A stretch of DNA of 64,000 nucleotides, taken from assembly GCF_933775445.1 (NCBI RefSeq), contig NC_065877.1, positions 25,358,001-25,422,000 of the forward strand, written 5' to 3'. The DNA is from Argentina anserina. Taxonomy: Eukaryota; Streptophyta; Magnoliopsida; Rosales; Rosaceae. Below, in pieces: positions 23,528-36,151 of this stretch; positions within the stretch are counted from its first letter, which is position 1, and each line of letters begins with the position of its first letter. The position numbers and the translations under genes were made by a program. The notes beneath the pieces are model-generated. The model was not told the DNA's origin and made no database searches. It worked only from the letters and a program-made list of their open reading frames with translations.

Positions 23528-23583
23528 CAGAAATAAGTATAAGTTAACTTATCTTATAAGTCACAGCTGCGCCAAACACACCC
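23528..23583 (+). repeat. Right terminal and subterminal repeats of the Harbinger element
   Basis: AACTTATCTTATAAGTCAC leads to the end CCAAACACACCC, followed by the TTA duplication. Confidence 0.75.
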
Positions 23584-23586
23584 TTA

Positions 23587-24916
23587 CTTTCTTTGCTTTA
23601 GTTGGAAAACTGTAGCTTGCTAGCACGCGTTATCTGCATGCTTTGGGGCCTTTGTGAATTCAATGAGAGTCTCAGAACCTTTTCTCATCAGAAGAAACTG
23701 GTCCAGTGAATCAGTGATGAGTAGAAAAGATGAGCCCAACTAATTTCAAACCTGTTTATATGCTTCTGCTACACAATGTGTCACTACACGTGTGAAATGC
23801 AACAAAGTCGACTCATGTTCTTCACACTCCCACTTTCGAAAGAGGAACTTCATCAAATGGTGCTGGATTTCACTGATTCACTCTTTGATTTTTCTTCTTC
23901 TTTGTATGGTGGGGTGGTTGAAAGTGAATCAGACTTGAGCATTTGTTAGTACAAGGGTGGTCTCATGTGATCTTTGAGATCAGTCTCATGTGATCTCTGA
24001 GACTAATTCTTTAGTACTTGCTAATGCTTCTAAGCAGGTAGTCATTGTGTAAAACTAAATTGGACATTTTCATATAACTCAATAGAGTCTATAACGACGT
24101 ATCATGCACTTGCAGACTAAGCAATGATAAATTTAACGAATTTAATACTATATACCTAATTCCTTCTTGTATCAAAATGATTAAGGTAGGGAATTAAAAA
24201 TGATCGAATTGGTGGTCAAACCAATATCTAATACTGTAGCTTTCATCGTCCATATATGACTCATAATTCAATTCATCTTGAGCTATCTTGTGAAGTCCGT
24301 AAAAATTAGGTGACATGTACTGTCAAATTTCTAATTTTGTATGTAAAGATCTTTTGTTTACATATATCATTCTCCAATTAATTCTCTATCATAATACCAC
24401 GACGTTGAACGATCTTTTTTTAATCCATACAAGACTCCTCTTATCAATTAATGTTCCAAATGTTCGATATATTGATTATATTTTCAAAATACATCCAAAT
24501 TGAAGTGTCAATTCACCCCCTCACTTTGTAATTGGATCAATCTACCACCTAAATTTGGTAAAATTGCCATAATGCACTCTTATGTTAAGTTTAACATTTT
24601 CATCCTCCTATTTGATTCACATGTCATGTATGTGAGGGCTAGTATTGTCATTCTATATTTGTTTTTGTAAAGAATAATACAGAAAACCATGCAATGACAT
24701 AACCTTCACTGATGGATCAGAAATATGAACCAAATTTATCAAGTCTTTGCACATGCACGAAAAGGTGCACTAGATGACGAGAAATAGTTGCAATCTACAG
24801 AAAATTAATATTACACAGAGATCTAAGCATTGCAAGTTTGTAACAAGTGCTAACCTGCAGGGTTGAAATATCACATTCCAATACCCATTATTTTGCACAC
24901 GATTGCTAACACAGCG
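23587..24916. other. Intergenic region 3' of the LRR receptor kinase
   Basis: No gene could be supported. A short tandem copy of about 21 bp (TCTCATGTGATCT near 23961 and 23987) is present. The last few hundred bases are probably the 3' UTR and downstream flank of the receptor kinase. Confidence 0.5.
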
Positions 24917-27900
24917 CTATCTAACTGAGGGACGCAGCATAGTGATCGAATAGCCATTCTGAGACACAACCTCAAATTCATTCCCTAGTTCAGATTCATA
25001 GCTGTTCTGGTCTCTTTGGGACATTTGTTTTTTCAGACACTGCTTCAGTTCTCCAACAACTTTACTCATGTTTGGCCTCTTATTGGCCTCAGCAGAGACA
25101 CATGCCATTGCTGTTTCCACTAGTTTCCAGGCAGAGTTAACATTGAAGATTCCATTTAACCTCGGATCCACAATAGCGTCAATGTCTCCTTTTGGAATGA
25201 CTGATCCAACCCAGTCATTGATGACAATTCTCTCTCGTGTCCTGGAAACAGCAGGTCGACCTGTGATAATCTCTAGCAGCACAATCCCAAAGCTAAAGAC
25301 GTCACTCTTCTCATTGAACCTGTTTAGTTGTTGGTACCTACAAGCATGCAACTCAAGTTTGGGTCACAAAAAATGCATGAAGAGAAGTTTCAGATCAATT
25401 CAAACAAAATATCTAAGAATTGATTTGTTGCAGGTCACATATTCATAGGAGAAGATTGAAATTCATTATGATAAAATGAATGATAGTAGAACCATATATA
25501 GTATGACATAGTACTTACTCCGGTGCTAGATAGCCAGGGGTTCCAGCAACACCTGTAACTATATGTGTCCCGTATTCTGCAGGGAAATTTCTAGAGAGAC
25601 CGAAATCAGAGAGTTTTGCTTGGAAATTTTCTGATAGCAAGATGTTTGTTGTTTTGACATCCCTATGGATCATAGGAGGTTTACAACCATAGTGTAGATA
25701 CTCCAGTCCTGCATTTCAAATATTCAATGAACAATTTTGACAGAAAGAAATTAGATGGTAGCTTAGACACGAGTTAAAATATTATTGCTAATTATTTTCT
25801 TACCTTGTGCAGCATCTGTTGCTATATGAAGTCTACCATCCCAAGTCAACACATTTGGACTTTTATCTACAGCCATAAAAACACATATTAGTCAAGCCTC
25901 CAGAGTCATTATGTTTGAGCAGAGTGTAGAATTTACTTAAAAAAAGTATATCTCTAGTGTAGCAAACTCAAAGCCCTGATAATTTAAAGGACTGATTAAG
26001 GTTTTTCTAGTGACTAATTTCGATATTGCAGATACCAAACCTGAAAGATATTCTTGTAAGTTTCCCCTAGCCATGTACTCATAGACGAGTCCTTTGTTCT
26101 TTTCGTCATCACAATATCCTACAAGGCTAGTCAAGTTTGTATGATGAACCCTCATAAGAAGATTAACCTATAATCACAAACAGAACATATTAGTTGACTA
26201 TATGAATGAGAAAGAAAATAATGCATTTGCTTATTTTGATAACCTACCTCTGCATGAAATTGTTCAAGCCCTCGACTTGATGATGGCGAAAGCAGCTTAA
26301 CAGCTACTTGAGTATTGTCATCAAGATAGCCATGATAGACAGTTCCAAATCCACCTTTTCCAAGAATCCTTTGTCTATTGTTAGTGACCTTGAGGATCTC
26401 TGGGTATGTGAACTGTCGTCGTGTTGGCTCAAGTTCCACTAACCCATTGGGGGACTGTGCCTCTATGACAGCTCCTAAGTTCATAATCATAAAAACTTGA
26501 TGAGTACATATACTGTATACTTATATAAACATTATATAAACTATAAATATGAAGAAAATCTTGCACTACTGCTGCTTCTCATTGTTCTTGTAATTTCTTG
26601 GGTTCTTCTAAGTTTTACTGTACGAATGTCTCCAAGAACTCAAGTAGCACGTGTTTCATATTCAGGAATCTACAACTCCATCTCTTTTTTATTTTTTTCA
26701 TATTTCAACAGAACACAATCTAAAATATAAGGGAAGTCTCACCATGCTGTCTTCTCCTCTTCAGACGCCAGAAGATTATTGCTACAATCAATAAGAGGAC
26801 TGTAATTCCGATGACTGACCCTATTATGGGAATAACATAACCGGAGACTGCGGACTTCTTTTTTTTGCAAGAAACATTTTCAGATAGATTTGGATTGTTG
26901 CACAAACTGACATGAAAATGGTTGATAGCACAGGTAGTTAGAATTTGTAATTCCTAGGCACAAACAATGAACCAATTTCAACAGTAGTAGCAGATGTTCT
27001 GATGCTGAACCATCTATAATATTATTTTTTCATGAAATAAGATGTTTGAAAATAGAAATTACTAAAGAAAAACCAGATTTTCTTGATACGTCCTCAATTA
27101 AAGATCATATTCATAGAGTGAGTACAAATTGTTTGAATTAATAGGCCATAAGAATACATTAAAATTCTACGGTACAGGTTTTCAACGAAACAAACCTTAA
27201 TGATAGTAAACCATTTTGCACTCTTTCTGTAAGTCCATTTGGAACTGAGCCTGTGAGCTTGTTGTTCTCCAAGTTTCTGCGTAAGGCCAAATTAAGCACT
27301 ATATCAAGCTTCATAATGAAAGGGTGAAGTTTCGCCAATATGTATTTAACAGCACAACTTACAGGACATTTAAATTTGACATGTTAGAAAAAAAGTCCGG
27401 AATTGGTCCTGTTAAGTTGTTGTTAGATAAATTCCTGAAATCATAAGCAGCTCAATCAGATATCAACCAGCTAAATGGCATTCTGTGAAATCGAACTGCG
27501 ACACTATACTATGCCTTATCAGTGATTTATATAACTCACTAACATTGATGACAATAAGACATACATATATTTGTACTTACAAAGTCTGTATCATCGTGAG
27601 AGCGGATATGGAACCATCTATTTCCCCTGTTAATCTACTCGATGACAAGTCCCTGCAGATTTTGCATGTATTACAGTTACAAACGCTATGTACTGAGACT
27701 ATAAAATTTAACTAATCTTTTGGAAGACTCATAGACTTACAAGTAAATGATTCTCGGTGAATCATCTGGAGAATAGCTACACTTTAGTCCTTCCCATGAG
27801 TAATTCTTTGGCAAACACGGATCTCCTTGCCAATTCTTTTCAATTTTATATGCTACTTTGATGTTTGTGATTGCATTCACTAGTATTTTAAGAATCAAAC

Positions 27901-29279
27901 AGAAACTGTATCAATCTAATGAAATATGTACGTACATAGATAGCAATGAATTTAATTTTGCATAAGGAAATATTTACTGACCATCATCTTGGTTTGTTTC
28001 TTGTTCTGAGAATTCTTTAACTGTATAAATCTCAACGGCATTAAGGATAGGTTGAAGGTCAGAGTTGCCGGCTCCTTTCTTGACTATAAAATTGTATGGT
28101 CCACTCATAGCCGTAGTGCTAAAAATAGAAGATGTCTCCAAGTAATCAGGAGCAAATGGCCCATAGAAGTGGTCTCCATTCCTAGTAATTTCAAGCTGTC
28201 TAGACTGATTGGCTGGGAGTTCTTCAACTTCTGCAAAGTGCATGTAAATATAAAATTCTGCATTTTTATCATCCTCAGGCTGCAGCCAGTAGAAACTCAA
28301 GTCATCAGTTGCAAGTTTCGGTATGGCAGCAGTACGCATAACAACAGATGCTGGTTCGTAACTATTGGGGTCAATGATTGATGAGGTTCTTAATTGTGCC
28401 CAGTCATCACGGCTATAACTGCGCCAGAATCGATCATACGTATCTTTAGGATACCTATTGAAAGATAAATAACTTCCATTAGTATCCATCTCCTACATGT
28501 AAATTGATCAACACTGGATCGATATATGTAAATATGTTATTACCTATATCCAGTTAGATTAGGCGCTAATTGACCAGTGTCAAATCGGTTGTAAAGTGCC
28601 AAGGACCCTGTCTGTGTTTGATAAGTTGAATATGGCACAGGCCTCAGTTCAATTGCTGATACAAATGGAACCCCGGAGCCTGTTTTCACCACACAAACAT
28701 GCATATAGTTTCTCTTAGCTGGGACATAATGTATGAGCTCCTTGGTTTTGAGAGTGGTTGCATCGTCTAGACTGACCGACTCCCACAAATTAGGTCCAAG
28801 ATGCAATTCAAATTCTGGCAATTTGTCTAATCCATCATAGTTTCCATAATAGAAACTGGCTCTGATCAAGTATCTGGTGCCACTTTTAACATTTATCTTG
28901 TAGCAGTTTCTGGTTCCTTGAGGAAAGCTCCTAAGAGTCCAGTAAGGCTGTTGGTAGTCGTTTCTGTTTTCAGGCAATACCAACTTTCTTTCACCAGTGT
29001 CTATGAAGGTTGCATCTGAAATGTAGTCAATGGTTGTTGTCTTTTCAGAATAGGTAGAATTCTCCGCGCGTCCGCAATCTATGATGATGAAGCCTGTCAT
29101 AGACACATTGAGATGCACTTAAATATCATATACATATATTGCCTTAATTTCATTATAAGAATTTCTGAAATAACAGAGAAGTTAACTAACATACCTGTTT
29201 GATCCTGGGCATGAACTAAAACCATAAGTGCAAAACCAGCAAGCAGTGTAACTAGGAATTGTTTGAATCTCCCTGCCAT
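24917..29279 (-). CDS. Malectin-like LRR receptor kinase (LRR-I type), intact, 13 exons
   Basis: Exons: 29279-29195, 29093-28544, 28454-27982, 27879-27741, 27652-27581, 27434-27363, 27276-27196, 26906-26743, 26474-26248, 26167-26041, 25866-25804, 25708-25519 and 25337-24917. They total 2,664 nt (887 aa), and all phases join without a stop. In order: signal peptide (1-25); malectin-like ectodomain (about 29-360, opening GFIIIDCG); WQGDPC cap; LRRs on 72-nt exons 5 and 6 plus exon 7 (about 410-490); transmembrane helix 514-537; cytosolic kinase with [12 protein letters not shown], Lys605, HRD Asp701 and DFG Asp719. All key kinase residues are present, and HRD makes it an RD kinase. Members of the LRR-I group sit in the plasma membrane and act in defence, symbiosis or development; the ligand is unknown here. 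A damaged paralog lies at 48723-58144 in the same orientation. Confidence 0.95.
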
Positions 29280-29330
29280 TGTTGTACTTTGGTAGACAAG
29301 TCACATAGTGTTTTGTTTTCGAGTAATGTC

Positions 29331-29338
29331 CTTTTATA
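29331..29338 (-). promoter_or_regulatory. TATA box of the LRR receptor kinase
   Basis: TATAAAAG on the minus strand, 52-59 bp upstream of the ATG at 29279. The spacing suggests a 5' leader of about 25 nt. Confidence 0.65.
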
Positions 29339-30209
29339 TGAGTAATCCCTACATATTCCATTTCTTGACCCAGTGAAGCTAGAGGACTTTTGGCACATTA
29401 CCTACCGATATGACGAGTGCGATGTACACTAATTAACTAATCATAATAGTTTAGTACCACAAGTAAACAGAATACCAATTCATACTCCACACAAAAAAAG
29501 AAGAAGCAAATTTACCGATAACTTTTATTTGATTATTTTCATACCCACCTACTTAGATAAATGACAGATGTCCTAGATTAACTATAGTATAACCATGATT
29601 ATCTATATAAATTAATAAGAATAAATAATATATTTTTCAAATTTACATTTAACGAAATTTTAAAATTTATTTATTCTTATAACTTTTCGGGTTTAAAATT
29701 TAAGGGTTTTTAATCTTCATCATCGCAAACTCTAAAAATTCTACAACCCTCAGGGTGTGTTCGGTTATGTTTTGTAAAACTATTTTTATAAAATTGAATT
29801 ACAAAATGAAAACAGATAATTAAACTACAAGGTTTTTTAAATCTTAGTATTTATTCGGTACTAAGTATTCTAAACTACATGTTAAGAACTCCGTTCTCTT
29901 TTTTTCATTTTGAAGGGCAAATATCATGTATCAGAATTCCCACTAATCATGAAAGATTACAATTTTGTTTGCACATATTGATTAGTATGGGTCCTTTGTT
30001 TTTTTGCAATAAGAAAAGAATATTGTACAGGAGATTGAACGAGAAGAACAAAATTCTGTACTTTGTTTATCAAATATCAACAACATGAAATTGCAAACTC
30101 AAGAAGATAATCCAATTGGATCTCTCAAACCTTAGTATATAATTCATCTTGTCAATAAGTGGATATAATTGTATTAAAGCAGAAAGTGAAGCTTCCAGCT
30201 AGCCTAGAT
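29339..30209. other. Promoter and upstream flank of the LRR receptor kinase
   Basis: AT-rich sequence without a supported gene. GGGTGTGTTCGG near 29754 resembles a DNA-transposon end, but no partner end was found. The region stops at the solo LTR at 30210. Confidence 0.45.
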
Positions 30210-32648
30210 TGTAATACCTCGAATTTTTGGATTCGAATTGTATGAATTCTTGGAATTTATTAATTTGGAAAATTGAATAAAATCGCATTTTTCGCTTTCC
30301 CGACGATGTCAAATGCAACGAAACTCTCATCGGAAATTTAAATTGGAAAAAACGTTACGTTTTGTGACTTGAGAGTTGACTTCTATTTTCGTCGTTCGTT
30401 TCCGAAAACTTCCTTCACAAAATTTGTAGAGCTCGTCGATACGAGATCATGGACATGTCACGCACCTTAATCGGATGTCGTATGTGGAAATTATCATCGA
30501 CAAAAGTTGGTTTCCGATTTTGGAAAAAGTATAAAAGGGATTTTTAGGAAACTAGGGTTTCCAAAAAACAGAAACCCTTCCTCTCTCTCTCTCGACCCCG
30601 ACCTCCTTCTCAAAAATTCCCTTTGGCGATCTCTCACGTCCGGCTACCGTGGCCCTCACCGCCGGCCCTAAAGGCACCGCACGGTCTACAACACCAATCC
30701 AGAGACTCGACACGCCACCTCGCGCTGCCGTGAAGCTCGAGCGACGATCCTAAGATCCTGCAAATTCCACCGCCGTCCAAGTTTCGTTGCCGGCGAGACC
30801 AGAGCACGGGGGCTAGCTCATCATCGCTGATCCTTACCACTGGAGCCATCTGCAAGCAAATTGGAGCCCAAATAGCACCGCCACCTCACCTCTCAATTCG
30901 ACCGCCGTCAGCATTCGAGCTTCTCCGGCAACTTCCCGGCAGTTCTAGGGTTCATTATAGGTATGGAAATGTTTTAAATCGTTTGATGTACATGTTGTGT
31001 AAAAATTGTGGTCATTTGTGGAGTTTTAGAGGAGGAGGAGGGAGAGTTCGTGCCGCCACCTAGGGCGGCGTGTGTGCGCAATTGAAGGGGTGCAGAGGCG
31101 GCGTTAGATCGTGGAAGGGACGAGGAGATGAGAGGAGTGGGATTTGGGTGGCCGTGGGCAAGCCACGCGCTCGTTTCGAGATGGCGTGTGAGCACCATGC
31201 GCACCCACTGTGGGCGGCACGTGAACAATGATTCTGAACTGTAATTTTTTGTAAAAAGTAATTTTATGTACAGTAAATGGTAAAAGTAATTATATACAGT
31301 AAATATAAAAAAGTAAATTTATACAGTAAAAATGTAAAAGTAATTATGTACAGTAAACTGTAAAAGTGATTTATGAGCAGTAATTGTAAAAATAAATTTC
31401 TGAACAGTAATACGTGAACAATATTTATGTGAACAGTAATTACGTAAAAACCGTAATTTGCTGAACAGTAAACAGTAGTACTGATTTGGCATCTGAGGTT
31501 TTATGTAACGTTTCTAACCACTTTATTATACAACTAGGTGGTCGACAAAACAAGTGAAGGATTTTCTTTCGGTATTGTGGAAATTACGCTCAAGAAAATA
31601 AGGTAAGTAAATCTCTCTATGACGAATCTACCATTGGCGGTGATTCATATTTACGTTTTATTTAAAAGACCGAATTATGACATGTATATGATATAGTGGG
31701 TTGTGTATGTGTAAAAATGGTAAAGACGATACATATATATGAGTTGCTATATTGTATACTGTCACATTCTTATTTCCAAATGAGTTTATTTATGGCACCA
31801 ATATTTATTTTATTTGAGCATGAGTCGCTTGGTTGTTGTACAATAACATGTGAGGATTGTATTGTACGTGATTTTAACTTTGAGTCATGTTAAAACGTTT
31901 TCTGTCTTCAGACGTGTTGGCAGTATCGGAACCAAGCCTTGGCCGAGTGACAGTTACGATTCAGTTAGAGCTCTAGTCTGTCTGCCGGTGTACTCTGCAT
32001 GAGGGGTAACAGATGTGTTATTTGGGTCTCATGACTATCCATATTTTTATGATATTGGGTGACAGATAGGTTGTCCAGTGTCTGACGGCGTACTGCATGA
32101 GGGGTAACAGATGAGTACCTGAGTCTCATGAGTACCCGTATTATAAATGTAATTCGAGTAAACAAATGGGTTCCCCAATGTCTCATGAGCATTTATATTT
32201 TCAGATATTATTGGACATACAGATTGGCCGTCCTGTGACTTATGAGTGCATTTATAATTAAATGTTTTCAGTATTTTCTCTTGTATATTATGCGTGTTAT
32301 ACTGTCGATTTACTTATACGAGCTGCAAAGCTTACCGGGTTTGTGTTTACAATCCCGGTGCACCTATTCGATGGTGTAGGGGATAGTTCTGCAGGTGTGA
32401 ATTAGCAGAATTGGAGGGCTACTATGAAGATTTTGAAGTTCATTATTTCTATTTGTGGTGAGGATTGAGAGGACTTTACATTTCCATTTGTTATAATGCT
32501 TGAATTATAAACTGCGACTGAGATGCACTATGAACATAGTTGCGATACGCTGTGATTATAAGATGATTTCGATATATTGAGATTGTTTTTTCGAAGATAT
32601 CATAGCTTCGAGTTCGAGTTTATCACTTGAAATTTCGGGGCCGTGACA
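30210..32648 (+). mobile_element. Solo gypsy LTR (same LTR plan as elements A-C)
   Basis: The LTR is 2,439 bp, running from TGTAATACCTCG to GGGGCCGTGACA, with no internal region on either side. It has TATAAAAGG at 30530-30538, a first donor at 30961, a putative 65-nt microexon 31538-31602 (acceptor CAACTAG, donor GTAAGT), CATGAGGGGTAACAGATG repeats (31995-32170), a hairpin (32334-32339 with 32354-32359), and an acceptor TTCTGCAG. The flanking 5-mers TAGAT and CAAAT do not match, so it may have formed by recombination between different copies. Confidence 0.85.
31538..31602 (+). other. Putative 65-nt LTR microexon in the solo LTR
   Basis: The segment is bordered by CAACTAG and GTAAGTAAA. It has the same length and position as the segments in elements A, B and C. 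There is no transcript evidence. Confidence 0.45.
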
Positions 32649-32825
32649 CAAATCTTCCACACAGTAGCGGAACTATGAAGAGGCGAGAGAGGGTTGTGCC
32701 CCCATGGCAAGTAAAAAACATTCCTTTTAATTATGATATAATTATGTGTAATTATGGTTAAATTGTTATAATTATGGTATAATTGTGTATAATTAAAGCA
32801 TAATTGTGTATAATAATAATAAAAT
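32649..32825. other. AT-rich repeat debris left of element D
   Basis: The stretch is rich in ATAATTGTGTATAATTA-type words, which continue to the right of element D at 39302. Element D therefore landed inside an older AT-rich repeat. Confidence 0.55.
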
Positions 32826-33009
32826 TGTTTCAGGATGAAATAATTGTGTATTATTGAATGATATGGGGGCCTATATATAGGCATTACAAAACCACAATCC
32901 CGTAGGATTCGGAGTCCTAATCTATTACGGAGATGCTAATCTATCTCCTAACAGGAAACCTATTAGGCTAAGACACACATAAGGGTAGAATAGTAATTCT
33001 CCCGGAACA
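32826..33009 (-). repeat. 3' LTR of element D
   Basis: It is 184 bp; in the element's direction it runs from TGTTCCGGGAG to CATCCTGAAACA. It contains the perfect palindrome GCCTATATATAGGC (32869-32882), which includes the TATA box. Confidence 0.9.
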
Positions 33010-33022
33010 CTCCCCCTTGTGT
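33010..33022 (-). other. Polypurine tract of element D
   Basis: ACACAAGGGGGAG on the minus strand touches the 3' LTR and fixes the orientation of the element. Confidence 0.8.
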
Positions 33023-35367
33023 CGCATGCCTAGGTTGCATGGTGCACACATTGTTGCCTCGGTAAAAACCTTGTCAAGCAAAATAAAAACCTCTTGGGTA
33101 AAAACAAAAGCTTGATCGAAGGGAAAAAGAGCACAACGCACCGTCTACATTTGATAGCATCATGTGAGCTAGACTCCCCCTGAAGTCTACGAAACAACTC
33201 CCCCTGATTAGTGCCATAATCATGGAGTACAAAGAACAACGTATACAACGTTCATTACATGCTTCTCAAACGTAGTCTTGGGCTAATGATTAATCATTAA
33301 TCTAGCCACACATCCTTAGATCATCCATGCTATACTTAGCCAAACTTAGATCTTAGGAAACAAGATTGCATAACAACTCAAAACAAGAGTTTGCAATGAA
33401 AATCAGATTCTCGGGTAGAATGACCTTCACTCACTTAAATGGCCATAACTTCTTCGTCAAAATAGGTATCAGCGAACCGTAAAATGTTCTGAAAAGTAGA
33501 CACCCGTGTCTTTCCAGTGACATAAGGTTCACAACCTCATCCGATCGGAGCAGTTCACAATGCTCTGTCGAAGTTGACTGACTTGCAAATTTCTGGACAG
33601 GACTGTCCTACTTTGCTAAAACGGCCATAACTCACTCAATATAATAGCTATGAACGAATGGTTGATGTCCATGGAAAGTAGACACATAGGCCTTTCCAAC
33701 GGTACCAATTTCACCATATTTCATCGAGCGAGCTGTCTTGTAGGTCTCGTTGAAGTTGACCTACGAAACTGGACAGATTCTGATTTGTCACATTTAATGT
33801 GTTTTTCGCGAATAGAATGGGGGAATGGACCAATGAAGGACTGATTTTGGTCCAAGACGGAACCGTACGCATCCTCTACGCTACCAGTGTCGACTGCTAC
33901 ACCAAGGCGTACGTTGATGTTGCTGGAGCTGTTGGCGGCGTTGGTGTGGATAGGATTTGTGTTGGTTCACTAAGTGTAGAACTAAACCCATGTCAAAGAA
34001 GCAATGCAAGTCCAATGACAATGCATTGGCGCATAGTTAATCACGTCATAATGAAAGTAATAGTGTCCCAACAACACTAGCATGTATGAATAGAGAATCA
34101 AGAATTAGCTTCATATGAACACATATGGGTATGAGTTCTTGCAACCGATTGTACTACGTTCTCTCGAACGTCGTAATCTGATTACATAAGCTCTCCGTGG
34201 TCTGGAGGCATTTAAAGTCCCTCGGGCACTCTCATATCTGCGTCAAGATCCCTTTATAGATATTCTATGACCACTATCATATGCTGCAAATCAGTTTTCA
34301 TGGACACTACTACTGATCAAGTAGCGGAAAGCAATTATGTCCATAACGAGAGAATATAACTCATCGTAGTCAATACTAGGATAATGAGACAATCTTTGCG
34401 CCATAAGTCCTGCATATATCGCATGACTTCATCTTTCTCATTACACTTACGAACAATGACCAACATAACAAGTCAAGTTCAGCCTGTATTGATTCTTTTC
34501 ACTTCGGTCAAGTTGCTCATCGTTGATGCTTTACAACGGAATAAGAGCATAAGCGAATACATCATCAATCATGGGAGATCAATACATTAAACACACGCGC
34601 GCGCTGTATATGATCAATTCGTGAGATTTTTATTCTTCTCTAACATCAACAAAAGGAGTCTGTAGCGTCCCACAGAAACTTAGTTGATACACATGTTTAG
34701 AGAATATCTCTTGATGATGGGCGAAATACTTGTGCCTACGCACTTCGCTTCTTTCTAGTTTTGATTCTAGAGAATAATGGTCTCCCCCTCATCTAGGCAG
34801 GAGCCAAGACCGAAGCTATGACCCTTACTAGTCCATCTTTGCGTTTGCCGCCCTTGTTTTGTGGTGCAATGCCACGGGCGCCGACAACACCATAGCGTAC
34901 GATGGTGCCATCGCCGGCTTCCTTCCCACTGTCAGGGATGGTGCCAACGGTGCTAGGACCAGGTCATATGAAATTCTCTCATATTCTGAGAGTCCCAACC
35001 TTACCGGCACATCACAGCATTTATGTGCGATCTCGTCACTTTCGCAATATCGGTAAAGTCATTGAGCATCGAATCTTTGACTTTTTGGAGGTCGATAATG
35101 CGTTGCACATTTGCTCACTTTGAGTAGTGCGGGATCTTAATGAGACATAGTGCCACACCACGTCAATTCCTGGCGTTAAAACCAGAATGGGAGCATTCCA
35201 TATCTCCCCCTAACGACTGGAAGTATGTCTCATCAAAGTGACCGTCTGCTAATATCGCAGGATAGAGATCAACGGTTTTAGATTGGAAATAGCGGACAAG
35301 TGTTGGTGATTCATAAATCATAACCAATCAGAATACTTAATCGTTTCAAGTAGACCCATTGAGATAA

Positions 35368-36151
35368 CTACAATAGAGGCACATAAACAACTTTAACCAA
35401 ATAGGCGTTAGTGAAAAGAACGTTGGGATCGTATCCAGTGACCATCTGGTACGCACTAAACACTTGGCAAGTTGTGGGTCTGAAACGAATAAGTGTCGCT
35501 GCATGCAACATCATTACATATCCCCATGCAAAAATCGGCAGGTTAGTACCCATAACCAAGTCCGAGCTGTGCTAGATCGTGCGGTGAATGAACATGAGGA
35601 ATAATATGTTCAACGACGATCCTAGTAGATATGCAAAACGAAATCATCAAAGTCGTGGAGGTGAACTCTCCAATGGTATCCATTCAAATAGATTTGAGAG
35701 GATAGGAAGGGTGGTGAGCCCTTAGTATGATGATCATAGCTAAAAACTTTAGCGAATGCAGCGTTTCTTGTGGAAAGCAAAGTGACATGTGACCAACGCG
35801 TCGATGCTCTTAACCTATGCCATAAAAATACCGAAAAATGTCCGTATTCGGTTGGATAGGGTCCACTAATGTCACCTTAAATACTTTGTAAGAATTGAAT
35901 ATTCTCGGTTGGAGCCTTAGCAAATAAGGACTTCCTTGAAATCTAGCAAAAGAACAAGCTTTGCAAAATGAGCGATTGGCATCAGAGATTGTCATGGAGG
36001 CATTAGAAGACACGGGAGGCATCACAAGCTCCTGTGAAAGAGGGGATGCCGCCACCGACGGCCTTAATGCCATGGAGCCGCCGAAATAGGCAGGCTCGGC
36101 CTCACCGTGTGGAGCATGGGTGAGGTGGTCCTCCAATCGCTTCGTGAACAT
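35368..36151 (-). pseudogene. Copia integrase remnants in element D
   Basis: 35559-35368 reads AWGYVMMLHAATLIRFRPT, which matches the distal integrase segment of copia elements (WGxAxLHAAxLIRxRPT). 36151-35810 contains FCKACSFARFQG, the Cys pair before the integrase, and later DPIQPNTDIFRYF, like the copia integrase start. Stops and frame changes lie between them, so no enzyme can be made. Confidence 0.65.

Larger units (their letters stand above)
20013..23583 (+). mobile_element. PIF/Harbinger-type DNA transposon, internally deleted
   Basis: The element is 3,571 bp and flanked by the 3-bp duplication TTA (20010-20012 and 23584-23586), the usual target of PIF/Harbinger. The ends are imperfect inverted repeats: GTGCGCGTTTGG on the left, and GGGTGTGTTTGG on the right read on the minus strand (9 of 12 match). 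Both ends carry clustered CTTATAAG/ACTTAT motifs, likely transposase sites. The inside holds the 146-bp tandem array and a short ORF joining two PIF/Harbinger proteins. The DDE core is missing, so it cannot move by itself. Confidence 0.85.

Noticed and set aside
29754..29790. GGGTGTGTTCGG as the end of a MITE
   Set aside because: No inverted partner or duplicated target could be found in the flanking sequence.
30205..32653. Target duplication for the solo LTR at 30210
   Set aside because: The flanking 5-mers are TAGAT and CAAAT, which do not match, so I do not claim one.
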